From Mayfieldus sp963740555 (GTDB lineage: Bacteria; Actinomycetota; Thermoleophilia; Solirubrobacterales; 70-9): a DNA stretch of 64,000 nt. The stretch spans positions 1-64,000 of the forward strand of contig CAVUES010000010.1 in the NCBI GenBank assembly GCA_963740555.1, written 5' to 3'. Every line of letters begins with the position of its first letter. The first letter of the stretch is position 1. Of this stretch, positions 34,179 to 43,501 are shown one piece after another. A program made the translations under genes and the position numbers. The notes under the pieces are model-generated. The model had not been told where the DNA came from. It saw only the letters and a list, made by a program, of their open reading frames with translations, and did not search any database.

Positions 34179-34883
34179 ATGGGGAAGGCGCCGAAAGCAG
34201 ACCCCTGGCGGGACACCGACGTGATCGACAGGCGGGCACCCCGCTTCAACCAGGCGGTGGTGGCGACCGCCGCGCTGCTGGGAGCCGGTTTTGGCTGGCC
34301 GCTGCTCTGGCTGTTGATGGGCCTGCAGCTGCTGATCGGCTTGACGCTCGGGCGTCGGTACTGCCTTAGCTGTCTCGCCTACTTCAAGCTCGTCCAGCCC
34401 CGGATCGGCGAGGGCGATCTGGAGGACTCGCGCCCGCCGCGCCTCGCCAACGGGATCGGCTTCGTCCTCCTCACCCTCGCCGCCGTGTCGTGGTGGGCGG
34501 GATCGCCGGCCGCCGGCCGGTCGATCGCGCTGCTGGTCGGACTCCTGGCCTTGGTCGCCTCGGCCAGCGGTTTCTGCGCCGGCTGCGAGATCTACAGGCT
34601 GAGCGCCCGCCTGCGGGGAATCTCGCCGCGGCGCCACAGCCGCCTCGATCCCGCGGACCTCGAGGGGGTCGGCGGGGCGGGATTGGCGCTGGTCGAGTTC
34701 ACACACCCACTTTGCGCGGAGTGCGCGGAGTGGGAGCGGCGCCTGCGCACCCGATCGGCCCCGCTGGTCACGGTCGACGTCCGCGAGCGCCCCGATCTGG
34801 CGCGCAAGTACGGGATCGCGGTCGTGCCCACGGTGCTCGAGGTCGCCGGGACCGGCGCCGTGCTGCGGCGCCTGGCGCCCTGA
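34179..34883 (+). CDS. DUF4395 membrane domain fused to a thioredoxin-like domain
   Basis: 234 residues. Residues 20-140 carry two pairs of hydrophobic segments and the DUF4395 features IDRRAPRFNQAVVATAALLG and SGFCAGCEIYRLSARLRG. RRYCLSCLAY in the first half adds a second CxxC. Residues 170-234 are a short thioredoxin-like domain with LVEFTHPLCAECAEWERRL (CAEC redox pair), VDVRERPDLARKYGIAVVPT (cis-Pro) and a final strand. Several Cys pairs at a membrane suggest electron transfer to extracytoplasmic thiols. It is divergent from the rhomboid gene. Confidence 0.8.
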   Translation: MGKAPKADPWRDTDVIDRRAPRFNQAVVATAALLGAGFGWPLLWLLMGLQLLIGLTLGRRYCLSCLAYFKLVQPRIGEGDLEDSRPPRLANGIGFVLLTLAAVSWWAGSPAAGRSIALLVGLLALVASASGFCAGCEIYRLSARLRGISPRRHSRLDPADLEGVGGAGLALVEFTHPLCAECAEWERRLRTRSAPLVTVDVRERPDLARKYGIAVVPTVLEVAGTGAVLRRLAP

Positions 34884-34925
34884 CGGATTCGGGCCTGTCG
34901 TGCGCCGCTGAGAGGCGCGACCGCC

Positions 34926-36323
34926 TCAGGCTGGCGCCGCGGCGCCGGTCTCGCTGCTCGGTTTGATGTTCTGGTTGTGCTGGAAGAGGTTCTCGGGGTC
35001 GTACTTGTCCTTCAGCGCGACCAGTCGCTCGTACTTCTGCTCGCCGAACGCATCGCGGACCTTGTCGGCCTCCGGCGTGAAGTTGAGATAGACGCCGCCG
35101 GTCTCGAACGGCCGCATCGCCTCCGAGAACTCCCGCACCCACCCGATTACCTTCTCGTCGTCGGCCGGGTCCTCCCAGACGGCCAGTGGATGGACCATGT
35201 AATCGGCATCGCGGTGCGAGAAGGCGCTGTCCTCGTCCTTGACGGCCTTCACCGCTTGGCCGACCCGGAATAGAACGATCTGGGTGAAGGGCGAGATCGG
35301 CTCCCGCGCCTGCTCGTAGTAGGTGTCGATCGCATCGTCGCTGAGCTCCGCCATGTATTCGCCGCGCCAGTAGTTGCGGAATCCGGGCTGGTTGCCGGGG
35401 TCGAGCAGCGCCTGGAACGCCGTGTAGGGCATAGGACCGATCAGGTCAATCGCGGGACCAAGGTCCTTGAGCGGCTGGAAGGCGGCCGGGCCATCGTCGG
35501 GATCGCCGACGTAGATACCGACCAGCCCGAGGATCGGAGTCCCCTGGACCTCCTTGGGCACGAAGTCCTCCGGCGGCGCGGTCAGGATCACCATGCCCGT
35601 CGAGAGCTCGTCGGGGGCGTTGTCGACGTAGTCGCGCCAGCCCCGCAGCACCTCCGGTGCCTGATCGATCGGCCAAGCCGCGAGCCCCGCGAAGACAGTC
35701 GGGCCAAGCGGGTGCAGCTCGAACTCGAAGCTGGTCGCGACGCCGAAATTGCAGGCCCCGCCCTTGATTCCCCAGAGGAGGTCGGCATTCTCGTCCGCGC
35801 TAGCCGTGAGCACCTGCCCGTCCGCGGTCACTACCTCGGCGGAGATCAGGTTGTCGCAGGTGAGGCCGTACTTCGACGAGGTCCATCCATAGCCGCCGCC
35901 GGTCGTGAATCCACCGACGCCTGTCGTCGATACCCGACCCCCGGGGGTGTGCAGACCATGCTCCTGGGTGGCGGCGTCGAGCTCGCCCCAGAGCACACCG
36001 CCCCCGACCCGCGCCGTCCGCGCGTCGGCATCGACGTCGATCTGCTTCATTGCGCTGAGGTCGATCAGGACTCCGTCGTCGCAGATGCACATGCCGGCGA
36101 CGCTGTGGCCGCCGGAGCGCACCGCGACGACCAGATCGTTGTCGCGGGCGAAGTTGACCGCGGCGGCGACGTCGGCGGTGCTGGCGCAGCGCGCGATCAC
36201 CGCCGGACGCTTGTCGATCATCCCGTTGAAGACCTTTCGCGCCTCGTCGTAGGTCGAGTCGCCCGGGTGGATCAGCTCGCCGCCGAATCCGTCCAGCTCG
36301 AAAGCTCCGTTTTCACCTGGCAT
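34926..36323 (-). CDS. FAD-binding oxidoreductase with BBE domain
   Basis: 465 residues from ATG 36323, chosen for GGAGGAACGG upstream; an open frame extends 29 codons further without support. The PCMH-type FAD domain has VAVRSGGHSVAGMCICDDGV, whose His is the usual covalent flavin site. GGGYGWTSSKYGLTCDNLIS holds a Cys near the second covalent position. The C-terminal berberine-bridge motif is YDPENLFQHNQNIKP. Such flavoproteins oxidise sugars, alcohols or secondary metabolites. No export signal is seen. Substrate unknown. Confidence 0.88.
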   Translation of the reverse strand: MPGENGAFELDGFGGELIHPGDSTYDEARKVFNGMIDKRPAVIARCASTADVAAAVNFARDNDLVVAVRSGGHSVAGMCICDDGVLIDLSAMKQIDVDADARTARVGGGVLWGELDAATQEHGLHTPGGRVSTTGVGGFTTGGGYGWTSSKYGLTCDNLISAEVVTADGQVLTASADENADLLWGIKGGACNFGVATSFEFELHPLGPTVFAGLAAWPIDQAPEVLRGWRDYVDNAPDELSTGMVILTAPPEDFVPKEVQGTPILGLVGIYVGDPDDGPAAFQPLKDLGPAIDLIGPMPYTAFQALLDPGNQPGFRNYWRGEYMAELSDDAIDTYYEQAREPISPFTQIVLFRVGQAVKAVKDEDSAFSHRDADYMVHPLAVWEDPADDEKVIGWVREFSEAMRPFETGGVYLNFTPEADKVRDAFGEQKYERLVALKDKYDPENLFQHNQNIKPSSETGAAAPA

Positions 36324-36419
36324 CCGTTCCTCCTCCACGTCGCTTGGCGTCGTGCCCATCCTCCAGCTTTGGGGTGTGCCAACTCTATGCGTGTCCGCAC
36401 ACAGTGGCAAGAAAGCCGT

Positions 36420-37367
36420 TCAGGCCGCGACGCGACCCGGAAGCTGCTCGTCGGCGTGGTAGGAGCTGCGCACGAGCGGCCCCGCCGCCACCGACTCGAA
36501 GCCGAGCTCATAGGCGGCCCGTTCGAGCGCCGCGAACTCGTCCGGGTGCCAATAGCGGGCAACCGGCAGGTGCTCCTCGGTCGGGCGCAGGTACTGGCCC
36601 ACGGTCAGCACCTGGACCCGGTGCTCGCGCAGGATCCCGAACGCCTCGATCATCTCGTCGAGCTCCTCGCCCAAGCCGACCATCAGCCCCGACTTGGTGA
36701 CCACCTCGTCGCCTCCCATCTCCTTCGCCAGCCCCAATACACGCGCCGAGCGCATGAAGTCCGAGCCGCGCCGCGCAAGCGGATAGAGGCGCGGGACCGT
36801 CTCCACGTTGTGGTTGAAGACGTCGGGTCGCTCATGGACCACCTTCGCCAGCGGCATCTCCTGGCCGCGGAAGTCGGGGGTCAGCACCTCGACCTTGCAG
36901 CCCGGCGCCTGCATGCGAATCGATCGGATCACGCCGACGAAGGCACCGGCGCCGTAGTCGGGCAGGTCGTCACGGTCGACCGATGTGATCACGGCGTGGC
37001 GCAACCCCATCCTCTTGACCTGGTTGGCGACCCGCAGCGGCTCCAGGGGGTCGTTCCAGGTCGGCTTGCCGGTCTGCACGTTGCAAAAGCCGCAGCGGCG
37101 GGTGCAGACGTCGCCGAGGATCATGAAGGTCGCCGTGCCGCGCTCCCAGCACTCGCCGACGTTTGGGCAGTTGGCCTCCTGGCAGACGGTGTGCAACCCC
37201 TCCTCGGCGATCGCCTTGCGCAGCCGGCGGTATGTGGGCCCACCCGGCGCCGGGACCTTCAGCCACGGCGGCTTGCGCTCCCTGAAGGGTCGACCCTCGA
37301 TCGGGAGCGCGCCGCCCGGATTGGCCCGCGATCGGGTCACGTGTATGCGCTCTGCCGCCTCTGCCAC
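36420..37367 (-). CDS. lipA: Lipoyl synthase
   Basis: 315 residues from GTG 37367 (TAGGAG five bases upstream). Both iron-sulfur sites are visible: the auxiliary cluster CQEANCPNVGECW (CX4CX5C) and the radical-SAM CTRRCGFC. The C-terminal RSSYHA supplies the Ser ligand. LipA inserts two sulfurs into octanoyl groups on E2 and GcvH. It follows lipB by five bases, and its client dehydrogenase is encoded 2 kb upstream. Confidence 0.95.
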   Translation of the reverse strand: MAEAAERIHVTRSRANPGGALPIEGRPFRERKPPWLKVPAPGGPTYRRLRKAIAEEGLHTVCQEANCPNVGECWERGTATFMILGDVCTRRCGFCNVQTGKPTWNDPLEPLRVANQVKRMGLRHAVITSVDRDDLPDYGAGAFVGVIRSIRMQAPGCKVEVLTPDFRGQEMPLAKVVHERPDVFNHNVETVPRLYPLARRGSDFMRSARVLGLAKEMGGDEVVTKSGLMVGLGEELDEMIEAFGILREHRVQVLTVGQYLRPTEEHLPVARYWHPDEFAALERAAYELGFESVAAGPLVRSSYHADEQLPGRVAA

Positions 37368-37372
37368 GGCTC

Positions 37373-38116
37373 CTACCGTAGCGCCGCCGCGACATCGGCT
37401 GCGGGTGCCGCCTCGCCCGACAACGCTTCGACTCCGTGAACGCGCCGCGCCAGCTCCGCGGGGGAGACCGGCAGCGGGTTTCGCTCGTACAGGGACGCGA
37501 AACGCTCGGCAACCGTCCCGGCGAAGCGGTCGAGGTCCAGCTCGCGTTTCAGCTCGCGCGCGACCGAAGTCATCCGGCAGTCCTCGATCCCGCAGGGGAC
37601 GATCCAATCGAAGGGCTGCAGGTCGTTGTTGACGTTGATCGCGAAGCCGTGCGTGGTGACGCCGCGGCTCACGTGCACGCCGATCGAGCCGATCTTGCGG
37701 CCGCCGTCGGTCCAGACTCCGGTCAGGTCCACCGCCGGTCCCGCGACGACGCCGTGCTCCGCCAGCGCGCCGACGATCACCCGTTCCATGCTGCGGACGT
37801 AGTCACGAACGTCGTCGGCGTAGGGCTTCAGCGAAACGATCGGGTAGCCGACCAGCTGCCCCGGCCCGTGGTAGGTGACGGCGCCGCCACGGTCGGTGTC
37901 GCGAACCTCGATCCCCTGGGTGCGGTACCAGTCCTCGCCCATCGGAAGCTCGCCCGCCTGCGAGCGGCGCCCGCGCGTGTATACGGGGGGATGCTCGAGC
38001 AGCAGCAGCAGATCGGGAATCTCGTCCGCCTGCCGCGCAGCGGCCAGCCGCGCCTGCGCCTCGCGCGCCTGCTCATAGGGCACGAGGCCACAGCGGAGGA
38101 TCCACAAGTCGCGCAT
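37373..38116 (-). CDS. lipB: Octanoyl-[acyl carrier protein]:protein N-octanoyltransferase
   Basis: 247 residues. LipB signatures are seen: LEHPPVYTRGRRSQ, DRGGAVTYHGPGQLVGYPI, GRKIGSIGVHVSRGVTTHG (catalytic Lys), and the catalytic Cys in PCGIEDCRMTS. It transfers octanoate from ACP to lipoyl domains. It is in an operon with lipA. Confidence 0.95.
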   Translation of the reverse strand: MRDLWILRCGLVPYEQAREAQARLAAARQADEIPDLLLLLEHPPVYTRGRRSQAGELPMGEDWYRTQGIEVRDTDRGGAVTYHGPGQLVGYPIVSLKPYADDVRDYVRSMERVIVGALAEHGVVAGPAVDLTGVWTDGGRKIGSIGVHVSRGVTTHGFAINVNNDLQPFDWIVPCGIEDCRMTSVARELKRELDLDRFAGTVAERFASLYERNPLPVSPAELARRVHGVEALSGEAAPAADVAAALR

Positions 38117-38238
38117 TGGCTCAGTTTCTCATGCGCGGTCGCGTGTTCCCGGCCAGTTCGGCGGTTGGGGAGCGCAACCTTGTCGCTATGGCGTGTTGAC
38201 ACTGCTGGACCTCGGGCATTTGGCGACCGGGGTGTGGC

Positions 38239-39134
38239 ATGAGAACCATTTGGCGAACGACGGGAGGACGCGCGGGCGGCTTTGCGGTCGCCGGCCTCGT
38301 GGTGCTGGCGACGCTGGCGATCGTTGTTTCTTCGGGACAGGGGCCGGCGAGGGCGGGCGCGGCAGTGACCGACCCAGCCGACCTCTCGATCACGATCTCC
38401 GACAGCCCCGACCCGGTGCTCACCGGGGCGACCCTGACCTACACGATCAAGGTCCACAACGCCGGTCCCGACTCGGCGACGAACACGACGGTCACCGACG
38501 GGTTGCCGGGCGGGGCGACCCTGGTCTCGGCAACTCCGTCCGCCGGGACCTGCGCGGTGACCGGCGGCAAGGAGGTCTGCAGCCTGGGCACCGTCACCAC
38601 CACCGTCGATCGCACGATCACGATCAAGGCGACTGTGAAGAAGACCAGCGGCGAGCTGAGCAACTCGGCCTCGGTGGCCAGCGACGTGACTGATCCCAAG
38701 CTCAGCAACAACCTCGACACCGAGGCGACCAGGATCAAGAAGCCGCCGAAGCCTCCCAAGCCGGCGAAGTGCGCCGGCCAGACGGTCACCATCCTCGGGA
38801 CCGCCGGCCCCGACACGCTGGTGGGCACCGCCGGCAACGACGTTATCTCCGCCCTGCAGGGCGACGACACCGTCTACGGCCTGCGGGGTGGGGACCTGAT
38901 CTGCGGCGGTCCGGGCACCGACGTGATCGGGGCGGCGCTGGAAACGATCTCGTCCTCGCGGGCAGGGGCTCCGACTTCGTTCGGGGCCGGCGGGGCGACG
39001 ACGCTCTTCACGGCCAGCGCGGGCGCGACCGCCTGCGCGGCGGCCGCGGCGACGACCTTCTCTCCGGCGGCCATGGGTTCGACCGCTGCCGCGGCGGCCC
39101 CGGGCTCGATCGCAGGCGCAGCTGCGAGCGCTAG
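38239..39134 (+). CDS. Secreted DUF11 plus RTX-like repeat protein, one-base frameshift
   Basis: Residues 15-40 are a signal peptide. A DUF11 beta domain follows (about 46-160), with DLSITISDSPDPVLTGATLT, TYTIKVHNAGPDSATNTTVT and a final SVASDVTDPKLSNNLDTEAT. A Lys/Pro linker comes next, then calcium-type nonapeptide repeats such as GTAGNDVISALQGDDTVYG. At 38929-38932 a run of four G needs one more base. The corrected frame continues GGAGNDLVLAGRGSDFVRG with several more GxxGxD repeats and stops at 39134. Read uncorrected, the tail is Ala/Ser-rich nonsense. Probably a surface or secreted calcium-binding protein. Confidence 0.75.
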
Positions 39135-39137
39135 CGG

Positions 39138-40448
39138 TTAGAGCGCCAGGTTCGTCGGCTCTTCGAGCAGCTGGCGAACCCGAGCCAGGAACTCGGCGCC
39201 CTCGGCGCCGTAGAGGATCCGGTGGTCGCAGGCAAGCGTGACCGACATCAGATGGGCGGTGTCGATCTCCCCGTCCCGCACCACCGGTCGCTCGCCGATC
39301 GCGCCGACCGCGAGGATCCCCGCCTGCGGCGGGTTGATCACGGCCGAGAAGCTGTCGATCCCGTACATGCCCAGGTTCGAGACCGTGAAGGTGCCGCCGG
39401 AGAGCTCCGGCGGCGTGATCGTCGCGTCGCGGACCTTGCCGGCCAGCTCGCGCGACTGGCGGGCGATCTCGCGCAGGCCCTTGCGATCGGCGTCGAAGAC
39501 GGTCGGGACGGTGAGCGCCTGCTGTGCGGCGACCGCGACCCCGACGTTGACCCGTGAGTAGAGCTCCAGGCGCCCGTCCCGGTAGGCGCCGTTGGCGCGC
39601 GGATGCTCGCGCAGCGCGATCGCGCAGGCTTTGACGACCATGTCGTTGAAGGAGGGCACCGGCTCGCCCTCGGGCGTCGTGGCCTTCATCTGAGCGCGTG
39701 CCTGCACCGCACGGGTCATGTCGATCTCGACCGAGAGGTAGAAGTGCGGCGCGGTCGCCTTCGACTCCGCCATCCGCCGCGCCACGGTCTGCTGGAGCTT
39801 GGTCAGATCCTGGACCGAGACCTCGCCCTTCGCGGTCTCGGGCCTCTCCAGGGCGGCGGTCGGCGCAGGCGCCGCGGCCGCGCCAGCCGGGCGCGCTTCG
39901 GCCTTCTCCACGTCCGCCTTCACGATCCGCCCACCCGGTCCCGATCCTTGGATCGCGCCCAGGTCGACGCCCTTCTCGGCCGCGATCCGGCGCGCGATCG
40001 GCGATGCCTTCACCCGCCCGTCGCCAGAATCATTTCCGCCCGCGTGCTCTGCTCGCTCGGCGCTCGACCAGATCATCAATGCTCGCCGCCTCCTCCGCTC
40101 CGCGTCGGGGGCGGGCGGGGGGTGCCCACCTTGCTCGGCTTCCGTTGCGCCTGCCCTTTCCTTCTTTGCCTTCTTTGATTTCTTGCCGGCGCCGTTGTCT
40201 TCGCCTCGCTGGCGCTCGCCGACCCTCGCGATCACCTCGCCGATTCCCAGGGTGTCGCCCTCGCTGGCCACGATCTCGACCAGGGTGCCTGCGGCGTCGG
40301 ACTCGTAGACCATGTTCGCCTTGTCGGTCTCGATCTCGACCAGCTCGTCGCCGACGGCGACCTCCTCGCCCTCCGACTTCAGCCAGCGAAGCACCGTCCC
40401 CTCCTCCATCGAGTCCGAGAGCCTCGGCATCACGATCTCCGCTGCCAC
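39138..40448 (-). CDS. 2-oxoacid dehydrogenase E2, dihydrolipoamide acyltransferase
   Basis: 436 residues from GTG 40448. The lipoyl domain (1-78) has the lipoyl-Lys in EIETDKANMVYE. A long, charged linker (about 80-145) follows, then a peripheral subunit-binding domain (KASPIARRIAAEKGVDLGAI) and the acyltransferase domain (about 205-436). The catalytic motif is DHRILYGAEG, with Tyr where the usual motif has Asp; I know this variant from other actinobacteria. The linker contains an odd stretch (RRALMIWSSAERAEHAGGND) that coincides with repeat-like DNA. It is last in the E1 alpha-E1 beta-E2 operon. The acyl group could be pyruvate- or branched-chain-derived. Confidence 0.9.
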   Translation of the reverse strand: MAAEIVMPRLSDSMEEGTVLRWLKSEGEEVAVGDELVEIETDKANMVYESDAAGTLVEIVASEGDTLGIGEVIARVGERQRGEDNGAGKKSKKAKKERAGATEAEQGGHPPPAPDAERRRRRALMIWSSAERAEHAGGNDSGDGRVKASPIARRIAAEKGVDLGAIQGSGPGGRIVKADVEKAEARPAGAAAAPAPTAALERPETAKGEVSVQDLTKLQQTVARRMAESKATAPHFYLSVEIDMTRAVQARAQMKATTPEGEPVPSFNDMVVKACAIALREHPRANGAYRDGRLELYSRVNVGVAVAAQQALTVPTVFDADRKGLREIARQSRELAGKVRDATITPPELSGGTFTVSNLGMYGIDSFSAVINPPQAGILAVGAIGERPVVRDGEIDTAHLMSVTLACDHRILYGAEGAEFLARVRQLLEEPTNLAL

Positions 40449-40473
40449 TACACCACCACCTCCACCAGCCTGA

Positions 40474-40518
40474 CGCGTCGCAATCGGGACTCTCGTCCCT
40501 CTGCTCCGCGCATCATCC
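40474..40518. repeat. Palindromic intergenic repeat, family 2 copy B
   Basis: GGGAC-tctc-GTCCC (40486-40499) is flanked by TCGCAATC and TCTGCTCCGCGCATCATCC, matching the flanks of the element at 8461-8520 while the stem differs. It sits between pdhB and E2 and includes the pdhB stop codon. Confidence 0.6.
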
Positions 40519-41502
40519 ACTCCCCTCCAGCGTCGCCATCGCGGCCTTGATCACGTGCTCCTCATGCGGGATAGCGGCCTGCTCGAGGCGCTTCGAGTAG
40601 GGCATCGGGACGTCGGCCCCGGTCACCCTCTGGATCGGCGCGTCGAGATAGTCGAATGCCTGCTCCTGGATCAGCGCCGCGACGTTCGCGCCGACTCCGC
40701 CGTGCGGCCAGCCTTCCTCGACCAGCACGACACGGTTGGTCTTTCGCACCGACTCGAGGATCGTGTCGAGATCGAGCGGCCGCAGGGTGCGCGGATCGAT
40801 CACCTCTGCCTCGACGTCGTGCTCGCTGGAGAGCTGCTTGGCGGCGTTCTCGGCGACTTGAGCCATCTTGAGGATGGCGATAATCGTCACGTCGGTTCCC
40901 TCGCGCCGCACCGCCGCCTCGCCGAAGCGCAGCGTCTCGTCGCCGTTCTCGGGAACCTCCCCACGGGCCCCGTACAGCGTCTCGTGCTCCATGAAGATCA
41001 CCGGGTTGTCGTCGCGGATCGCGGTCTTCAACAGCGCCTTGCCGTCGGCGGGCGTCGAGGGGCAGGCGACAAGCAGGCCGGGGACATGCAGGTACATGGC
41101 TTCGAAGCTGTGCGAGTGCGTGGGGCCGAGCTGGTGGCCTCCGCCGCCCGGCATCCGGATCACCATCGGCACCCGAACCGCCCCTCCGAACATGTAGGGG
41201 ATCGCGGCGGCATGGTTGATGATCTGGTCGGCGGCCAACAGTGAGAAGTTGACGGTCATCATCTCGACCACCGGCCGCAGTCCCGCCATCGCCGCCCCGA
41301 CACCCGTCCCGACGATCGTGTTCTCGGATATCGGGGTGTCGCGCACCCGCTTCTCGCCGAATTCGTCGAGCAACCCCTCGGTCACCTTGAACGCTCCCTG
41401 AAAGACGCCCACGTCCTCGCCCATGACCAACACGGACTCGTCGCGCTGCATCTCCTCGCGCAGCGCGGCATTCAGGGCTTCGCGCATGCGCATTGTCGCC
41501 AC
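40513..41502 (-). CDS. pdhB: 2-oxoacid dehydrogenase E1 component, beta subunit
   Basis: 329 residues from GTG 41502, which shares one base with the E1 alpha stop; an ATG three codons later is the alternative. Typical E1 beta features are VLVMGEDVGVFQGAFKVTEG, RVRDTPISENTIVGTGVGAA, FGGAVRVPMVIRMPGGGGHQ and EVIDPRTLRPLDLDTILES. It forms the alpha2beta2 thiamine-diphosphate enzyme with the next gene product. The family covers pyruvate, acetoin and branched-chain acids; the symbol is provisional. Confidence 0.88.
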   Translation of the reverse strand: MATMRMREALNAALREEMQRDESVLVMGEDVGVFQGAFKVTEGLLDEFGEKRVRDTPISENTIVGTGVGAAMAGLRPVVEMMTVNFSLLAADQIINHAAAIPYMFGGAVRVPMVIRMPGGGGHQLGPTHSHSFEAMYLHVPGLLVACPSTPADGKALLKTAIRDDNPVIFMEHETLYGARGEVPENGDETLRFGEAAVRREGTDVTIIAILKMAQVAENAAKQLSSEHDVEAEVIDPRTLRPLDLDTILESVRKTNRVVLVEEGWPHGGVGANVAALIQEQAFDYLDAPIQRVTGADVPMPYSKRLEQAAIPHEEHVIKAAMATLEGSG

Positions 41503-42767
41503 TAGTCGGCCTCCTCCTCGGGCCCACGCTCTTCGCGCTGGCGCGCCTCGGCGCCGTCGCGGGCGTCGCCCTGCTCGGCGGGATTGACCCGCGGCCCGGA
41601 CGGCGCGCCGGCGTAGGCGGCCCCGGCTTCGGCCAGCTCCTTCGCCCGCTGCGACGCCTCGGCCTCCCGCTCGCCCGGGTGTGGATCCGGGCTGCGCTCG
41701 TCGACCGCGTACCAGCCCATCGTCTCGCTGACCACGTAGAGGTGGTCGTAGAGCGAGTCCAGCGGCGGCTCGGGCGAGGCGTCGGCGAAGCGCACCGCCT
41801 CGGTGACCGTTTCATCGGCCTGGCGGCGGATCTGCTCGACGTCCGCGTCGCTCAGCGCGCCCTCGCGAACGGCGCGCTTGGCGAAGGTCTCGATCGGGTC
41901 CTTCGTCTGCCACTCCTCGACCTCGTCCTTTGAGCGGTAGACCTCGGGGTCGGCCGCCGAGTGACCGCGGAAGCGGTAGGTGAACGCCTCGACCAGGGTT
42001 GGGCGGCGGTCCTCGCGGGCGACCCGGATGTGCTCGGCGACCGCCTCGCGCACCGCCAGCACGTCCATCCCGTCGATGCGCTCCCCGGCGATCCCATAGC
42101 CCTCCGCCTTGCGCGAGAGGTCGGTCTGGGCGGAATGGCGTTCGACCGAGGTGCCCATCCCGTAGAGGTTGTTCTCGACCAGGAAGAAGACCGGCAGCTT
42201 CCAGAGCGCCGCCAGGTTCATCGTCTCGCCGAAGTTGCCGGCGTTCGAGGCGCCGTCGCCGAACATGCAGACGGTCACCGAATCCTCGCCCTTGTAGTCG
42301 GAGGCGAGCGCCAGCCCGGCAGCGATCGGCAGGTTGCCGCCGACGATGCCGTAGCCGCCCATGAACCGGTGCTCGAGGTCGAAGATGTGCATCGAGCCGC
42401 CGCGGCCGCCACTGGTTCCGTCGACGCGCCCGAACAGCTCGGCCATCACCGCGTTCGGGCTGGTGCCGCGGGCGATCGCGTGGCCGTGGGTCCGATAGGT
42501 GCCGATCAGGTAGTCGTCGGGGCGCATCACCGACGTGGTGCCGACGATCGTCGCCTCCTCGCCGATCGCCAGATGCAGGAAGCCCCCGGCCTTGGCGCGC
42601 TGGTACTGGCGCCCCGCCTCCTCCTCGAAGCGGCGGATCAGCGCCATCGTCGAGAGCAGCTCACGACAGGTATCGGCGTCCGGCAGGTCGCGCCTGGCGC
42701 CGGACACGCCGTCGCTGGAGCCTACGTGTGCCTGCTCTCCGGTTGCGGTGCTCGGGTTCTCAGTCAA
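41502..42767 (-). CDS. pdhA: 2-oxoacid dehydrogenase E1 component, alpha subunit
   Basis: 421 residues from TTG 42767 (GAGG six bases upstream); GTG at 42785 is an alternative. The thiamine-diphosphate motif is MFGDGASNAGNFGETMNLAA to VENNLYGMGT. The phosphorylation-loop-like region has YRFRGHSAADPEVYRSKDEV. The family normally ends near AVDERSP; here about 60 extra residues rich in Glu, Ala and Arg follow (for example PEEEAD at the end). That charged tail is unusual and may bind partner subunits. Confidence 0.88.
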   Translation of the reverse strand: MTENPSTATGEQAHVGSSDGVSGARRDLPDADTCRELLSTMALIRRFEEEAGRQYQRAKAGGFLHLAIGEEATIVGTTSVMRPDDYLIGTYRTHGHAIARGTSPNAVMAELFGRVDGTSGGRGGSMHIFDLEHRFMGGYGIVGGNLPIAAGLALASDYKGEDSVTVCMFGDGASNAGNFGETMNLAALWKLPVFFLVENNLYGMGTSVERHSAQTDLSRKAEGYGIAGERIDGMDVLAVREAVAEHIRVAREDRRPTLVEAFTYRFRGHSAADPEVYRSKDEVEEWQTKDPIETFAKRAVREGALSDADVEQIRRQADETVTEAVRFADASPEPPLDSLYDHLYVVSETMGWYAVDERSPDPHPGEREAEASQRAKELAEAGAAYAGAPSGPRVNPAEQGDARDGAEARQREERGPEEEAD

Positions 42768-42830
42768 TCCCGTCCTCGGGTCCACCTTAGCTAAGGGGCC
42801 TGCCGGTGCGGGAGCCCGAGTGGGGGAAGG

Positions 42831-43412
42831 TCAGGCAGCGGCGGCGATCGCGTCCTCGAGCCGGTCGTCACCCCAGAAGACTTCGTCACCCACCACCAGG
42901 CTCGGCACGCCCTGCACCCCGAGATCTCCGGCGGCATCGGTCGCATCGCGCAGGGCGTCCTTGACCCCGGCCGTCTCGATTGCTTTCAGCACCGCGGCCG
43001 GGTGCAGCTCGCAGCCCGCGGCCGCGATCAGCACGTTCTCCGGCTCGCTGAGATCTCGCCCCGCGGCGAATGCCTGGCGGAAGGCGGCGAGTGCGAAGGC
43101 CACGGTGCGGCCGGTCTGCTTCGCGTAGGTCGCCGCGCGCATCGCCGCCAGCGTGTTGCCGGGAAAGGGCTCGGGCCAGCGAATCGGCGGCAGGCCATAG
43201 TCGGCGGCGCGCCGATCGACCTCGGCGATCCCGGCCGCGCGCTGGGGGGTCTCGGCCCAGGAGCCTCTATCGAAGCGCTTGAACAATCCCCCGAGCAGGA
43301 TCGGCTGCCACTCCGGCGGCTCCAGTCCGCGCTCGGCGAACAGCCCGTTTACCCGCTCCGCCGCCAGATAGGCGTAGGGCGAGCCAAGGTCGAAGTAGAA
43401 CGTGGGTGTCAA
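42831..43412 (-). CDS. DsbA-family protein, 2-hydroxychromene-2-carboxylate isomerase-like
   Basis: 193 residues from TTG 43412 (GGGGAA upstream; GTG 43427 is an alternative). The N-terminus FYFDLGSPYAYLAAERV has the Ser of the kappa-class GST/HCCA isomerase group where DsbA has CxxC. The helical insert holds PFPGNTLAAMRAATYAKQTG. The C-terminal GVQGVPSLVVGDEVFWGDDR is the cis-Pro loop. In naphthalene pathways the family isomerises hydroxychromene carboxylate; elsewhere the substrate is unknown. It lies between E1 alpha and lpdA, on the same strand. Confidence 0.8.
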   Translation of the reverse strand: MTPTFYFDLGSPYAYLAAERVNGLFAERGLEPPEWQPILLGGLFKRFDRGSWAETPQRAAGIAEVDRRAADYGLPPIRWPEPFPGNTLAAMRAATYAKQTGRTVAFALAAFRQAFAAGRDLSEPENVLIAAAGCELHPAAVLKAIETAGVKDALRDATDAAGDLGVQGVPSLVVGDEVFWGDDRLEDAIAAAA

Positions 43413-43501
43413 GGTGTTCCCCGGCACGGCGGACGCGAAAGCGAGCGAGGTTTCGATTATGCAAGCGCGAGCGAGCGGGAGCGGAGCACGTGCCGATTGG
43501 T

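Noticed and set aside
37976..37986. A fourth GTATAC palindromic operator
   Set aside because: It lies inside lipB, only GTATAC is palindromic, and the flanking TTG/CAA are absent.
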